NCBI RefSeq assembly: GCF_900696045.1
Contig: NZ_LR216287.1
Span: 1,841,854 to 1,905,853, forward strand
Length of the DNA: 64,000 nucleotides
Reading direction: 5' to 3'
Origin: Candidatus Nitrosocosmicus franklandus
GTDB taxonomy: Archaea > Thermoproteota > Nitrososphaeria > Nitrososphaerales > Nitrososphaeraceae
The notes under the pieces are model-generated. The model saw only the letters and a list, made by a program, of their open reading frames with translations. It was not told the origin of the DNA and did not search any database. Of the stretch, positions 28,733 through 39,543 are shown piece by piece. The translations under genes and the position numbers were made by a program. Every line of letters begins with the position of its first letter. The stretch's first letter is position 1.

Positions 28733-29573
28733 GGAAATACAAAACCAGTCAAGCAAAACAATGGATATAAAATCCAGTAATACACAGGAAAAAACAAGAA
28801 TTGCAAATGTGTGGACACCAGGAGATTACCAGAGTGTGTCTACAATGCTTCTACAAATTTCTTCACATCTAGTCAAACTACTAAATATTCAACCTGGAGA
28901 ATCTGTTTTGGATGTGGCATGCGGGAATGGTAATACTGCCATTACCGCTCAAAGATGCGGTGCTAACGTAACTGGTATTGATATCACTTTCGAACTTTTG
29001 AATCTTGCAAGGGAAGAAGAAAGAATTGCTCAAATTAGTGGGATAGATTGGAGAGAAGGGGATACACAAGCCTTACCATTTGAAGATGAATCATTTGACG
29101 TTGTTTTGTCCACATTTGGACATATGTTTGCAATCGACCCCGACCTTACTACTAAAGAATTAATAAGAGTCACAAAGAAAGGCGGTAGGATAGGATTTGC
29201 AACTTGGCCGCCAGAGCTTGCTATAGGGTCGATATTCAAAGTAATCAGAAAACACATGCCAGTAAACTCGAATGCCCCTCCCTCTCCTATGCTTTGGGGA
29301 GATCCAGATGTAGTAACAGATCGTCTATCAGGGGTTAGAGAACTATCATTCGAAAGAGGTACAACAATCTTTCCTATACTTAGTTCAAATCACTATTGGA
29401 AGTTTATGAGTACAAAATACGGACCCTTGATAAAAGCAATTGAAGTCCTGAATAGTATATCTGATGTTCGTGAACCAGAGTCACTTAGAACTGACTTTAT
29501 AAAAACTATAGATCCATATATCATAGATAATGGTTTGCGATTGGGATATTTACTAACAGTAGCTATTAAATAA
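28731..29573 (+). CDS. SAM-dependent methyltransferase (class I)
   Basis: 280 residues. Motif I VLDVACGNGNTAI (residues 59-71), acidic residue in VTGIDITFELL, motif around GDTQALPFEDESFDVVLSTFG, then RVTKKGGRIGFATWPP. It is of the UbiE/small-molecule type (Methyltransf_11-like), with a C-terminal region involved in substrate choice. Its ATG abuts the palindrome, so the mRNA is probably leaderless and repressed by the divergent regulator. The secreted-protein gene at 29595 follows after 21 bp and may be cotranscribed. Substrate unknown. Confidence 0.85.
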   Translation: MEIQNQSSKTMDIKSSNTQEKTRIANVWTPGDYQSVSTMLLQISSHLVKLLNIQPGESVLDVACGNGNTAITAQRCGANVTGIDITFELLNLAREEERIAQISGIDWREGDTQALPFEDESFDVVLSTFGHMFAIDPDLTTKELIRVTKKGGRIGFATWPPELAIGSIFKVIRKHMPVNSNAPPSPMLWGDPDVVTDRLSGVRELSFERGTTIFPILSSNHYWKFMSTKYGPLIKAIEVLNSISDVREPESLRTDFIKTIDPYIIDNGLRLGYLLTVAIK

Positions 29574-29594
29574 AGTAGTTGGGAGAAGAAGAAT

Positions 29595-30050
29595 TTGAAA
29601 ATTCAACATAATAAATCAAAATCAATTCTCTTATTAACTACGTTATTATTTGGTTTTACTCTAGTATTAATGATACCTATATCTGATACTGTGTTAGCGA
29701 AACCCAATTTTGGCGGAAGCACATTAGGGAAAGGATGTTCATCTCTTTGGGATGATGTTATGAAACTGAGAGCTAAAAAAGCAGCCCAAGGGGATAATTT
29801 AAACCAAAAAGATGCAAGTGATTTAGGAAATGCAGAAGCCAATTATAAGAGTTTATGTGCTGGGATATTTGGTCCATTACCTCGTGAAGTACCTGTTGCT
29901 CCAAAAGTTCCAACAAGAGAAGAAAATGCTCTTGAAGATAAACCATATGAACAAAGTAACGTTCCAGGGCATGTTATAACTGATGGACCTCAAGAACAAA
30001 ACGAGCAGATCCAAAAATCAGGATGCAATATAGGATGGGGAATATGTTAA
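29595..30050 (+). CDS. Secreted protein, paralogue of the one at 44.9 kb
   Basis: 151 residues from a TTG start (TTGAAAATT), preceded by a purine-rich GGGAGAAGAAG. The signal peptide ends near VLAKPNF. The conserved core reads GGSTLGKGCSSLWDDVMKLRA...ASDLGNAEANYKSLCAGIFGPLP, with two cysteines likely disulfide-bonded, and two more at the end (SGCNIGWGIC). The protein at 44901-45485 has the same core with a different tail. Family unknown, seemingly lineage-specific. It is 21 bp behind the methyltransferase gene. Confidence 0.75.
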   Translation: MKIQHNKSKSILLLTTLLFGFTLVLMIPISDTVLAKPNFGGSTLGKGCSSLWDDVMKLRAKKAAQGDNLNQKDASDLGNAEANYKSLCAGIFGPLPREVPVAPKVPTREENALEDKPYEQSNVPGHVITDGPQEQNEQIQKSGCNIGWGIC

Positions 30051-30277
30051 AACGTTTGGATAAGCGGATAGTCTATCTCAAAATTATCTTTCTGAAGATA
30101 ATTAAGTAGCAGGATAACTATACCTTGGTAAATTTTACAATACTCTTTTTATTTTAATGTAATGTATACAAGGAGTTATAAAATAACCTATATTTTGTAA
30201 GTATTGTTTTATGTTGACTGGTGTTTCTCTATTTGAAGTAATTTGATATCGGAAGTAGAAATCATGCTTATTATTCA

Positions 30278-30304
30278 AATCAAACTGGCCAGGTGGGCTT
30301 CTAA
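30278..30304 (+). repeat. Dispersed TGQVGF-coding motif, copy
   Basis: CAAACTGGCCAGGTGGGCTT and flanks. Similar DNA recurs at 33761, 40219 and 49253, and more loosely at 27827. No intact gene covers it here. Confidence 0.4.
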
Positions 30305-30578
30305 TCTTTGATGTATATGGGATCAATTGCCTTTCTTTATACTTTTAGATATAATCGAACACCACATTGATCTGTATAGCTAATGGAGATGTTCTAACCG
30401 GCCAAATAAATTACATGTAAGAGATGTAATTTGTTCACACTTTAGGTGATCATCGTTTCATACCATTTGAATCGTTTTGTATCATATGATTTGTGTTAAC
30501 AGATAAATCAACATTTGAAAGAATTGAGAATTTATTTTTTTATAATAGCCTTAAATAGTTCTTGCTATTAACCATTGT

Positions 30579-30806
30579 ATGAATAATTTAGTAGACATCG
30601 AGCCACGTTCCTCTGGCTCAGCAATATTAAATGATAAAACAGAAAATAATGTGGCTATAAGAGAAATACAACAGAAGCTGAATGAACTAGTACCTTCGTT
30701 AACTAATTCTGTAAATCTGACTACTATAAAAGACCTTGAATCACGTGTGTCCAATTTAGAGGAGAAAGTGGAGAACATTCTTAAAATTCTAGAATCAAAA
30801 AAATGA
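30579..30806 (+). CDS. Small coiled-coil protein, 75 aa
   Basis: The second half (VNLTTIKDLESRVSNLEEKVENILKILE) has clear heptads and should form a parallel coiled coil; the first half contains a shorter helical stretch (IREIQQKLNELV). ATG at 30579 is preceded by an A+T-rich promoter-like region. Such short proteins often oligomerise or act as adaptors. No family recognised. Confidence 0.6.
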   Translation: MNNLVDIEPRSSGSAILNDKTENNVAIREIQQKLNELVPSLTNSVNLTTIKDLESRVSNLEEKVENILKILESKK

Positions 30807-31077
30807 GTGAAAAGCAGATAAGGTTACAAACTGAATATATGTAAAGTTGATATCCAGGTCTTGCTATGTTTTTGTGTTACTTTAATAAGCTTCAAGATTG
30901 AAGAGTTTCTCGGGTTAAATTTAGTACATCTAATGCTTATGCCCACCTCAATATCAATTTGTAATATCATCAGTATTTGACAGGTGTATTTATATTGATT
31001 GTCCTTTATGTCGAAATTGGCATAGGTAAAGTTACCTATTCAATTATTCCACTATATCTTGATGTCTTAGGGAACCA

Positions 31078-31438
31078 TCATATATTTAGCAAGAGCATAG
31101 CAAGAATAATGACCAATTCATTTTTTATCAGGATTGACTTTTCTGTATTTCTTTTAGAATCTGCGTAATCTAATAGTTGTCGCTTGCTGTGGATTTGATA
31201 GAATGTTGTCCTTTTTCGTAAACGTACTTCATATCTTATCAACACTTTTGATAATCCGTTTTGATGGTTTTCAGGAGTATCAATAGTTTTTAGGTATCCA
31301 TCAAATTCCTTTACTATTTGTCTATTGATCTAATTGGTTACTTTGATGTCAATGTTTTTGATTGTTGTGATTAGCTTGTCAGGCGTCTATAATTTCCTTT
31401 CTCCTGTTGTTGTATATGATTCAGAAATATTTGAACAA
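31078..31438 (-). pseudogene. Tyrosine recombinase (integrase) N-terminal remnant
   Basis: One frame with two internal stops: SESYTTTGERKL*, TPDKLITTIKNIDIKVTN*, INRQIVKEFDGYLKTID, NHQNGLSKVLIRYEVRL, RKRTTFYQIHSKRQLLDYAD. This fits the N-terminal core-binding region of archaeal tyrosine recombinases (an early fixed helix followed by RY-xxL and a linker). The catalytic domain with the R-H-R-Y set is missing. With the primase-like gene at 17 kb it suggests a decayed integrated element. Confidence 0.5.
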
Positions 31439-31895
31439 GTGAATAACGGGACCAGTGATTTGGAACTCTAACAAATTTGTAGACTACAATGAGATAATGA
31501 ACTGTCCCTTCAGTGGATGAATAATCCAAGTTTCATGATTAAATGTATTCTTACAACTCTGACGATAAGGGTAAAATTTCCTGCATGTGGATACATATAG
31601 TTATTAGAAATTTGGGATTATATATCCAATTCAGCCTTATTTGATTGGATATTGGGTATTTGGATTAATGTCTCTTAGTTTTCCTGAATACAATTCTCAA
31701 TTCCTGTATTAGACCCAATACATCTCAAATTTTCAAACAATAACGAATTGAAACTTCTGATATCCTAAAATTTAGTATAAATTTATTTATAGTAGTTGAA
31801 TTAGGAACATTATTAACCAAGTATAACTTGATTGAACATAATGTTAAAGACAAAACTGCAAACCTTGTGCTTCAATTTTAACGAGTTCTATTAAA

Positions 31896-33254
31896 TTAAG
31901 GACTTGCGTATGGATATGGAGAGTTTTTAATTCTGTTGTTTTTGCCTAACACATTGCTATAGAGTTCAAAATGTTGTAACGCAACATTATCCCATGTTAA
32001 TTCAGTATTGAATCTTTCAATTCTTTGAGTGTATTGTAAGTATTCTGATTCTACTTTCTTTATTGCTTTGGTAAATTCTTTAGGTCTTCTTTTTGCCACT
32101 ATTCCTAATCCTTGATCTGCAAATTCCTTAAAGAAACCTAAATCAGTTGCAATGAAGGGTAATCCGTGTGCAAGGGCATCAAACATTACACCTGAACCTG
32201 AAGTTACGGTATAAGGGAGAACGATTATATCAGATGCATAGAATAGAAATGAAAGTTCATTATCTGTTAGAAATCCTCGATTTAAATTGATAATTTTGCT
32301 CATCTTTCCGTTTCTAATTTCCGTGTTACAGAGTGTTTTTGGTTGATCTTGGCCATTGATTGGTAATGGCTTTGCTAAATTAAATAAATTCTTGGATTGA
32401 TTAACTACTATAATCCAATCATTCGGTATGTCTAAATGATTTAAAATGTCCCAACCTTTGGTATGCGTCATGAATCCAAAAAAGAGGGCTATTTTGCGAT
32501 TCAGTGGTAAGGAAAATACTTCTCTTGCTTCCCTTTTCCTTACCTGTTTGTTCACACTTGGTTCTGCTCCATGGTATATCACGGAAAACTTACGCAATAA
32601 TTTTTGATCACTGATCGTATTCTCATTTTCTGAAATTAATTTGGCTAAATAGTGAGAAAAAGCTATGTTGGCATGGCTCAATTGCATTTTTTTTCTATTT
32701 GCTAAATTAAACGAATGGTAGTTAATTAATCGTTCCCAGTAGCCGGATATCTGTTTAGTCAGATTAATCGAAAAAGTAATCATGTTTTTATTCTGAAGAT
32801 TTGGATATCTTGATAACTCCATCCATTGACGGAGGGGATATGCAGAATGAAATGTCGTTATTATAGGTATCTTGCATTCTTCGTAGAACTTATCAATATT
32901 AGTCCTTAATTTCTTTGGATTAATTGAGTTCATTTTTAATCCATAAAGACCATGTTCTAATTGAATATGTGCAAGATCGGGATCGTATTTATCAATCACA
33001 TCTAATATTACCTTCGAATTATTCTCATTTTCTGGATCAATACCTGTGTAATCCCCTTCCCCTTTCTCGTTACATAGAACAGAAACTTTAATTCCTAGTC
33101 TTTTTAATCCATTTGCGAGATTCTTGGTATATCTTCCAACTCCACCTGGAATGGGTGGAAACTCGGTTGAAACCATCAGAATTTTTAGTGTAAATTTATC
33201 AACATTATATAATTCGTGAGACATTACAGCAACAATTAGTATAGGATGTATCAC
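31896..33254 (-). CDS. Glycosyltransferase, GT-B fold, GT4-like
   Basis: Up to 452 residues; the start is more likely Met11 (33224) or the Met just before VSTEFPPIPGGVGRYTKNL. The N-terminal Rossmann domain contains that glycine loop and the C-terminal domain the sugar-nucleotide region VLPYTVTSGSGVMFDALAHG followed by GLPFIATDLGFFKE, where the family usually has an E-x7-E motif. It transfers a sugar from a nucleotide donor, probably to a surface polymer or protein glycan. No other glycan genes are adjacent. It ends close to a lower-confidence region with an integrase remnant. Confidence 0.85.
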   Translation of the reverse strand: MIHPILIVAVMSHELYNVDKFTLKILMVSTEFPPIPGGVGRYTKNLANGLKRLGIKVSVLCNEKGEGDYTGIDPENENNSKVILDVIDKYDPDLAHIQLEHGLYGLKMNSINPKKLRTNIDKFYEECKIPIITTFHSAYPLRQWMELSRYPNLQNKNMITFSINLTKQISGYWERLINYHSFNLANRKKMQLSHANIAFSHYLAKLISENENTISDQKLLRKFSVIYHGAEPSVNKQVRKREAREVFSLPLNRKIALFFGFMTHTKGWDILNHLDIPNDWIIVVNQSKNLFNLAKPLPINGQDQPKTLCNTEIRNGKMSKIINLNRGFLTDNELSFLFYASDIIVLPYTVTSGSGVMFDALAHGLPFIATDLGFFKEFADQGLGIVAKRRPKEFTKAIKKVESEYLQYTQRIERFNTELTWDNVALQHFELYSNVLGKNNRIKNSPYPYASP

Positions 33255-34915
33255 ACATATAAGTAAATGTGAATTGTTACTACCTTTCCTAAATTCTAAG
33301 CTGATTGCCGGTATTTATTATTTTTTGGATATCTTGCCAAAACAATTGAACAAGGCGCAACTTCAGGAATCCATCTTGGCATACTTTCAGTATCTTTTGC
33401 ATAGCGCGTTTTCTTTGATGAACCATTGCTATTCATTCATTCATTCATTGTTGCACTTTCCTCCTTAGATAAGATGATGATCTCATCTGCTATATGAATA
33501 TCTTTTATTGTTAATCTCTAGATATTCATCGGTATTTAATATCTACATTTAATCTCGTCATCTATATCAAAATTTGAAATATCGATAAAATGATAACACT
33601 TAAAACGGTATGTAAAGTCAATGAGATTTCCGTTTTTATCCATTCTTCTCCCAACCTCTTTGTTATCTTCAAGGCTATTGTTAAAACCATCGTGACATTA
33701 ATTATTGTCTTTTTTTTGTTGCAAGTTATAAGTGCCTTGAAGTCCAACAGACAGCTTGGGATATCAAACGGGCCTGGTTGGCTTCGAATTCAGTGGTATA
33801 TGGGAAATTTTAATCAATCAAGTTATCTCATAAATCCAACAGCTTTCATGTTTTCTTATTAATATCTCTATATAGAAATGAACTATCGATATATTTTCAT
33901 TTCAAAGGCAATTTTAAGTTATGATAGTAATATACTGATTTCTCACATATCGAGGACGATAGTTACGAGATTGCCCATAAAAAACTAAAGTACGATGAAC
34001 TGATGTACTATGATGTGGTTCTTCGAATAAAATACAAACTATGCAATTTTGATCATATATCAAACATGTATCAACCAGGTGGACGTAATTTCTCAAAATT
34101 TTTAAAATCTTAAAATTTGTCCTAGTTGCGGACGTGTATCAAAATATGTAGAAACAGATTATAATTTGTGATTAGTCATAGTATAACTGTTTTTTCGAAG
34201 TCAAGATGTTATCCTAAAGTTATGTTCTAGACATTGGTAATAACTATATATTATATTACCATTAAATCATATCCTCAATTTTTCGCAAATTTATAATTGT
34301 AGAGTTACCTCTGCATAAATATGTATTCATCAATAATAAGAGACTATTTGGATCAAAAGAAGAAGTTAATGGCATAAACTAGGAGAATATGACACTTTCC
34401 ATGATTTCAAGTTCACAAAAAAAGACTTGTACCATGAATATCCTCACAACATTCCATCTTATGTTTTCGAATTTATTTAATAGGACACATTATCATCAAT
34501 ATCATCAAATAATTACCTAAAAAATAGGTATGTAAGATCTGTGCATGATATTCGGTATACAAATATGATAGAAAGGAAAATTTAAACCCCTATATGACTA
34601 CATGATGTAATATCAATGGTTCTGAAAAACCTTCATCAATTTATGATAAGTGATTTTGCTAACTATGTGTCGCAAACAAATATTTTTTCACCTCCATTCG
34701 ACTTGGAATATTTCTAAACCTTTAAAGTAAAAAAGTCAGATAATTTGATTTAATACAACAATCAGCAACCTGCAACAAAAGAAAAATAGTCTTCATCCTA
34801 ACCATCTCTCTGCTTGACTCATTTCGGATTCATCGTTTGCCGATATGATTCTTAAAGAGCCATCTAGACTAGTAATTATTTTATTTATTCCATTTCGGTG
34901 TTACTAGATGCAAAT
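33255..34915. other. Gene-poor stretch, 1.7 kb
   Basis: Holds an (ATTC)-type microrepeat near 33432-33449, the TGLVGFE motif copy at 33761-33790, a 35-codon coding-like remnant ending at about 34481 (EYDTFHDFKFTKKDLYHEYP), and a CPSCG zinc-ribbon fragment near 34110 (KICPSCGRVSKYVETDYNL). All lack starts or are cut by stops; together they look like graveyard DNA. Confidence 0.4.
33761..33790 (+). repeat. Dispersed TGLVGF-coding motif, copy
   Basis: ATATCAAACGGGCCTGGTTG then GCTTCGAATT, corresponding to QTGLVGFEF in one frame. Related to copies at 30278, 40219 and 49253. Confidence 0.4.
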
Positions 34916-35050
34916 ATGAGCAAAAAAAGGCGATATAACCACACACAAGATCATTTAAGCAATATGTTCTCCATACAGAGAAACTTTGGAAGTCTGAAGA
35001 GTGTTAACCTCATATGTGGTATCTATGATGAAAAAGGAAAAATCCGGTAG
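34916..35050 (+). CDS. Possible small basic protein, 44 aa
   Basis: ATG 34916, TAG 35048. Reads MSKKRRYNHTQDHLSNMFS and ends LICGIYDEKGKIR. Basic N-terminus; no recognised motif. Confidence 0.3.
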   Translation: MSKKRRYNHTQDHLSNMFSIQRNFGSLKSVNLICGIYDEKGKIR

Positions 35051-35294
35051 TAGTAAATCAGTTACACAGAAATGGAAGAAGGAGAAAAGTTAAAAGATTA
35101 TTCAAGCAAACAAAAAACTATGGGATTTGTACTAATACATTACAGGTCTTGATTCTTTTTGAACTTTGTCTAAGGACAATCTATCCACATCGATAACGAA
35201 AAGGAATCTTGATATTTCCTTTGTTTTGGGTTTGTTGTTAAATTAAGAAGACATTTATTTCCATTACAAGTTTATTCCATAGTTTTAGATTATT

Positions 35295-35516
35295 ATGAGT
35301 TGCAATGGAATATGTGTAAGGTATAAAGCGAAGAGAAATCAAAATATTCCATCGCGATACAAGGATGGTCAAAAAAGATGTAGTACATGTGAGATATTCA
35401 TTAATTGGGATCATGATGCCTATTGTCCATGTTGCAAATACAAACTAAGAAGTAGGTCATTTCGGAGCATAGAAATGAGAAGAAAGCATCGAGAAGAAGT
35501 AATAAAACGTTATTAA
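35295..35516 (+). CDS. Small zinc-ribbon protein (MSCNGIC family)
   Basis: 73 residues. It starts MSCNGICVRYKAKR and has two CxxC knuckles, KRCSTCEIF and YCPCCKYKL, which should bind one zinc, followed by a basic tail. This layout (conserved MSCNGxC, RY-x-xGQKRC, W, CPCCxxxLR) is common and multicopy in soil Thaumarchaeota from my knowledge of these genomes. A decayed copy sits at 39860-40075. Function unknown; nucleic-acid or protein binding is plausible. Confidence 0.8.
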   Translation: MSCNGICVRYKAKRNQNIPSRYKDGQKRCSTCEIFINWDHDAYCPCCKYKLRSRSFRSIEMRRKHREEVIKRY

Positions 35517-36712
35517 TCGTTGAACAGTAATGTAATCCTTTAAAACTATGGTAAATAAAGATAGTATTAGTATCTAATAAAGATTAAGGTAAGTGTAAAT
35601 CATAGAGAACACTAGAACCTAAAAAACCCAATTCGCAATAGTCTTAAACTGTATTCATCGACACCAATATTTGTAATTCTAAAAACTCCAATACATAAGT
35701 CAAATAAACGATTCCGTTCAAATTCACATTAGCTATTTGATATGGTCAATTTCTTATTGTTTGCCTAGTTTCTATTACCCGCTTATCGACTTATCTGGCT
35801 CTCCTTCTCTGGAGGATGAGATTGTGTTATTTTTCTTTATTTTATTGCATATATTATTTACCCATTTTCCTATATTCATTTTGTTATTATCATTAGTAAT
35901 ATGGACACCTATTTAAAGTAGATGAAGGTTTTTAGAACTCATCTATCCCAACAAAAATAGAACGAAACGGTCCTTCTAATTTCTGCCTAATACCTTTGCA
36001 TATCATGATCATATCGTAAAGTTATGGCGTATGATTACAGTTTGTACAATTACGTCCTATATCAACTTGATAAATTTATTCATATATACCTTGTTTCACA
36101 ATTTTACTAAATTAATGAAATCATTTTAGATATTTTGCTTTAGAATAAAGATTTATTACAGAGATGGGCACTGCCCATCTACAAGATCGATTCTTATATA
36201 ATAAAGAAACTTGAAACCAGTTCTTATTACTCTTTTGATTAAGTCTGGAAGACAACCATGAGAATTCTTCCAATAAATTTCGAATTTCTTTCCACCATAT
36301 CCTTGTGCAAAATCTTGCTTAAAATATCACATCTTTACAGTCCAGTCCATAAATGAAGAAACCAAATTATCTAAACTATGGTCATAGATTGTAAATATTC
36401 TTCACATAATATTTGAAATCTCTCTTCAACTCTCAATCACCCTGTTGTCAGTTAAAGTGTATCGTAATGATCTATTGGAACTGAATTATTGGCCCAATGC
36501 ACAACACTCATTCACAGCTAGTATAATGAATTGTAAGAGATGTGTTATGATAACAAATAAAGAATAGATCTTACAATATGAAATCACATACATTGGAAAC
36601 CAAAATCTTAATGGAATTGCTAATCAAATAATTATTCTATATGGAAGATCAAATGAGAGAAGAGAATCTTGATGAATAGATTGTCGTTCGGTTAGAAAAT
36701 TTTCATTGATAT
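35517..36712. other. Gene-poor stretch, 1.2 kb
   Basis: Only a minus-strand 34-codon frame (35775-35879; MNIGKWVNNICNKIKKNN...) shows weak coding character. No repeat or structured island seen. Confidence 0.35.
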
Positions 36713-37681
36713 CTACTTATTGTTCAATCCCTGTGCAACCAGTATAGAATAACATCCAATACCACACTTTTCGCAAATGGGTTTTATTGCGTTAGGATCA
36801 GAACTGCCTATACAACATGGATGTTTAGTTTGGCCTTTATGATCCAGAGACAGAATAGCCCAAGAAGGGCAATCAATTGGCGTATTGCTAACACCACCCC
36901 ACGATCCTTTCATGAGCTCAAGTTGCCTTTGTGTATTCATTATGAAATCAGGATACTTCTTCTGTAATTGTATCAAAGTGTCTACAACCTGATTCCTGAT
37001 TTCACCATACGGTAGCCACAAGGGATCATTATCTCCAAAAGGTGTGTGGAATTGAAAACCAATCTTATTTATCACTCCTTTCCATTCTGATACTAAATCC
37101 TCAATCGTCTTGTAGTTAAATGAATTAATAGTCATAGTAATCCAAATATCCTTCCAGGCGGGTTTACCATTTCTATCTGGTCCTTTTACATAATTTAATA
37201 TGTTCTTCTTTGTTTTTTCATATGATCCCTTTCCTCTAATGCTATCGTGTATTTGTTGAGTTCCGTCCAGAGAAACCCAATAAAAGTAAAGATTCTTGAG
37301 TCGCGGTAATGGGTATGTTCCATTTGTAACCACACATACACGCCTAGGCATCTCATCGCAGAAAGTTCTGATAACATCTTCTCTTAACAACGGTTCTCCG
37401 CCGACAAGAGTAACAACGTATACATGATGCTTCTTAAACGTATTTTTGATTATTGTTCTCCAATCTTCTACACTTAGTTCGTCTTTTTCGTTTCTCCTAG
37501 TTTTCCACCAATAACAATGAGAACAATGAAGATTGCATACATTGATAATGTCAGCAGAACCATAGATGAACGGTTTGGATTTAAAAAGCTTGATGGATAC
37601 ATATTTGGTTAACATACGAAAATGAGCAGGAAAATCCCTAAGAATGTCGGTTATACCCAATCCATATACAAGATCTACCAA
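36713..37681 (-). CDS. Radical SAM enzyme with C-terminal cysteine cluster
   Basis: 322 residues. The radical SAM motif is Cys49-x3-Cys53-x2-Cys56 (NVCNLHCSHCYWW), followed by LVGGEPLLR (94-97, GGEP) for SAM binding. The C-terminus has CPSW, a CC pair and CEKCGIGC, suggesting an auxiliary iron-sulfur cluster in the manner of SPASM/twitch proteins. The N-terminal 40 residues resemble radical SAM proteins that act on lipids or cofactors. Substrate unknown and no obvious peptide or lipid partner is adjacent; a small CxxC protein gene lies 200 bp upstream on the same strand. Confidence 0.82.
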   Translation of the reverse strand: MVDLVYGLGITDILRDFPAHFRMLTKYVSIKLFKSKPFIYGSADIINVCNLHCSHCYWWKTRRNEKDELSVEDWRTIIKNTFKKHHVYVVTLVGGEPLLREDVIRTFCDEMPRRVCVVTNGTYPLPRLKNLYFYWVSLDGTQQIHDSIRGKGSYEKTKKNILNYVKGPDRNGKPAWKDIWITMTINSFNYKTIEDLVSEWKGVINKIGFQFHTPFGDNDPLWLPYGEIRNQVVDTLIQLQKKYPDFIMNTQRQLELMKGSWGGVSNTPIDCPSWAILSLDHKGQTKHPCCIGSSDPNAIKPICEKCGIGCYSILVAQGLNNK

Positions 37682-37885
37682 TGATAATCATACACTTATA
37701 CATTTAATATTATATTAATAATATCGTCTTGTTGTTTGATAAATTAAGATTCAGATTAACTATGATATCTCATTGAAACCATCTTTATTCCAATGAAATG
37801 GGCGATAATTAATTGAATAGTCAAATAGAGTCATCATTTTGAATTATGTTAGATCCCGATCACAAGTTAAGCACCTAATTAATTT

Positions 37886-38107
37886 TTAGGACAAATCTAT
37901 AAAATCATCCATCAAATATTGGTTTGAGTGACTTCTGGAGCAATTAAAGATCAAATTTGATTCATTTTCGGGTTTAGACCTAAATTCATCCATATCAGAT
38001 ATGTATTTTGCATCAAAAATTATACCGCAAGTTTTGCATTTTAACATCAACATAGGCATATTATTTCTTAAAGCGCTAAACTCCTTATTAACTTCTATAT
38101 TCTCCAA
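37886..38107 (-). CDS. Small CxxC zinc-ribbon protein, 73 aa
   Basis: The core MLKCKTCGIIFDAKYISD has the first zinc knuckle; NCSRSHSNQY supplies Cys and His for the second side. The tail is acidic. The protein may start at Met17 (MPMLMLKCKTC), the more typical length for these small proteins. Upstream of the radical SAM gene on the same strand; joint function is possible but unsupported. Confidence 0.6.
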   Translation of the reverse strand: MENIEVNKEFSALRNNMPMLMLKCKTCGIIFDAKYISDMDEFRSKPENESNLIFNCSRSHSNQYLMDDFIDLS

Positions 38108-39125
38108 ATGGTGTGATACTCAGTTAGTTTTTGATTGTTAATCTTGGTTTTACTTTTTACTTTGTAATGGTGAGTATATAGTAAATTAAGGGTAGATATA
38201 GTGGATTTTGTTGATTTTAGTGTTAATTCGATACACCGCTTATGATTCGCTAAATGTGACATCACCTCCTTTGATATTTTAAATGTAGATATCATATTTG
38301 CAAAACAAAAAATATACCAATGGTCTACTGATGACTATCCTTTCGCTTTCTAATGTTGTTGCAGTCAGTAAGATAGATGACCAAGCTATGAAATGCTTTG
38401 TAGTCATATAACCTCTCATATTGTACGATAAATTAGTGTAAATGAAGTTAGAAATACAATCAAAAGACGCTGAAAAGGATCAATTGGCAAGAAATAATAT
38501 ACATTTGCTATCAAAAAATCTAGTTTTTGGGTAACTTGGGTGGTGGGGAACAAAACTACCAACGAGGCCGATTCGGATACATTTCCTAACTCTTTTTAAC
38601 AAGCAAATTAGTTTGTCTGATAATAATTTAGAGGTATTCAAGATGGAAATACGGATACGGCAGGAGTAGTTTTGGAGATTATAAACAAAATTTTGATATT
38701 TCAAAATCAATAGTAATGCAAGTTAATGATAACAATAAAATAAGCGATCTGGATTGGAGTGAGTTTGTTTAATTTTAAGTAAAAAGCATCTTAACTGCTA
38801 GATCAGATTATGTCATACCGTATAGCAACGAGACTAGGTGAATATATATTTACTATTTTATGGTAAATAAAATAATGATATGGTCTGATGACGCACCTAA
38901 TATTTATTACAAAAAGAAGCTAATCTTCGCCCAGATCTCTATTATGAATTATGATTTTTTTGATGACAACAAAACGATCTCAATGACCATAGATTGCTTA
39001 AAATTGTGCAATTCAAAACTGTGTAGTCGCAGGTTAGTATTGGAGACTTGACGATAAAGGTAAAGAAACATCAAGTAGCATAAAAAGCACCAAAATAAAG
39101 TGACAATTTCTTGAATCCGTAAATG
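38108..39125. other. Gene-poor stretch, 1 kb
   Basis: A 30-codon plus frame at 38442-38534 (MKLEIQSKDAEKDQLARNN) may be a remnant. A segment near 38527-38575 (AACTTGGGTGGTGGGGAAC) resembles the G-rich part of the repeat at 19021. Nothing else is convincing. Confidence 0.35.
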
Positions 39126-39302
39126 TTATTCATAAATATGAGCTTCAAAATCAATCTTTTTATTTGTCTTAAATATTTCCTTAACACTACCATCTGGATA
39201 AAAGGGTATAGTGGTAGTAATTCCAGTAACAATATCTTCAACTGATCTGGAGATTACGTGATTTACTTGTCTTGACTCAACATTGTCATTTGAACTCAAC
39301 AA
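39126..39302 (-). CDS. Small hypothetical protein, 58 aa, TTG start
   Basis: Reads VNHVISRSVEDIVTGITTTI then PFYPDGSVKEIFKTNKKIDF. Two consecutive TTG codons directly after an in-frame stop are the only start options. Coding character is good, family unknown. Confidence 0.45.
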   Translation of the reverse strand: MLSSNDNVESRQVNHVISRSVEDIVTGITTTIPFYPDGSVKEIFKTNKKIDFEAHIYE

Positions 39303-39543
39303 TCAAAGTGATTGTTTGTAATTATTTAAGTTAGCTAGATACAAAAATACCTTCAAAATCGTAAAAGTCGCAATTCCAATCTAACTCTTCTTAAAGATGA
39401 TGCTAGTTGTTTTTACAGACTTCAAATTTATGATAATTCGTTTGTTTTGATGAAATAATCGCAAGTAATTATACCAAAAAATAGTAATCTTATATTATTG
39501 AAAGGACCTCAATGTTCTTATACTAAGAAATATACTTGATTAT

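Noticed and set aside
30408-30432. Perfect 9-bp hairpin AAATTACAT/ATGTAATTT
   Set aside because: A+T-rich, no T-run and no gene end adjacent; likely chance in this composition.
33590-33862. Plus frame of 90 codons with a hydrophobic stretch
   Set aside because: It runs out of frame over the recurring TGLVGF motif; probably chance.
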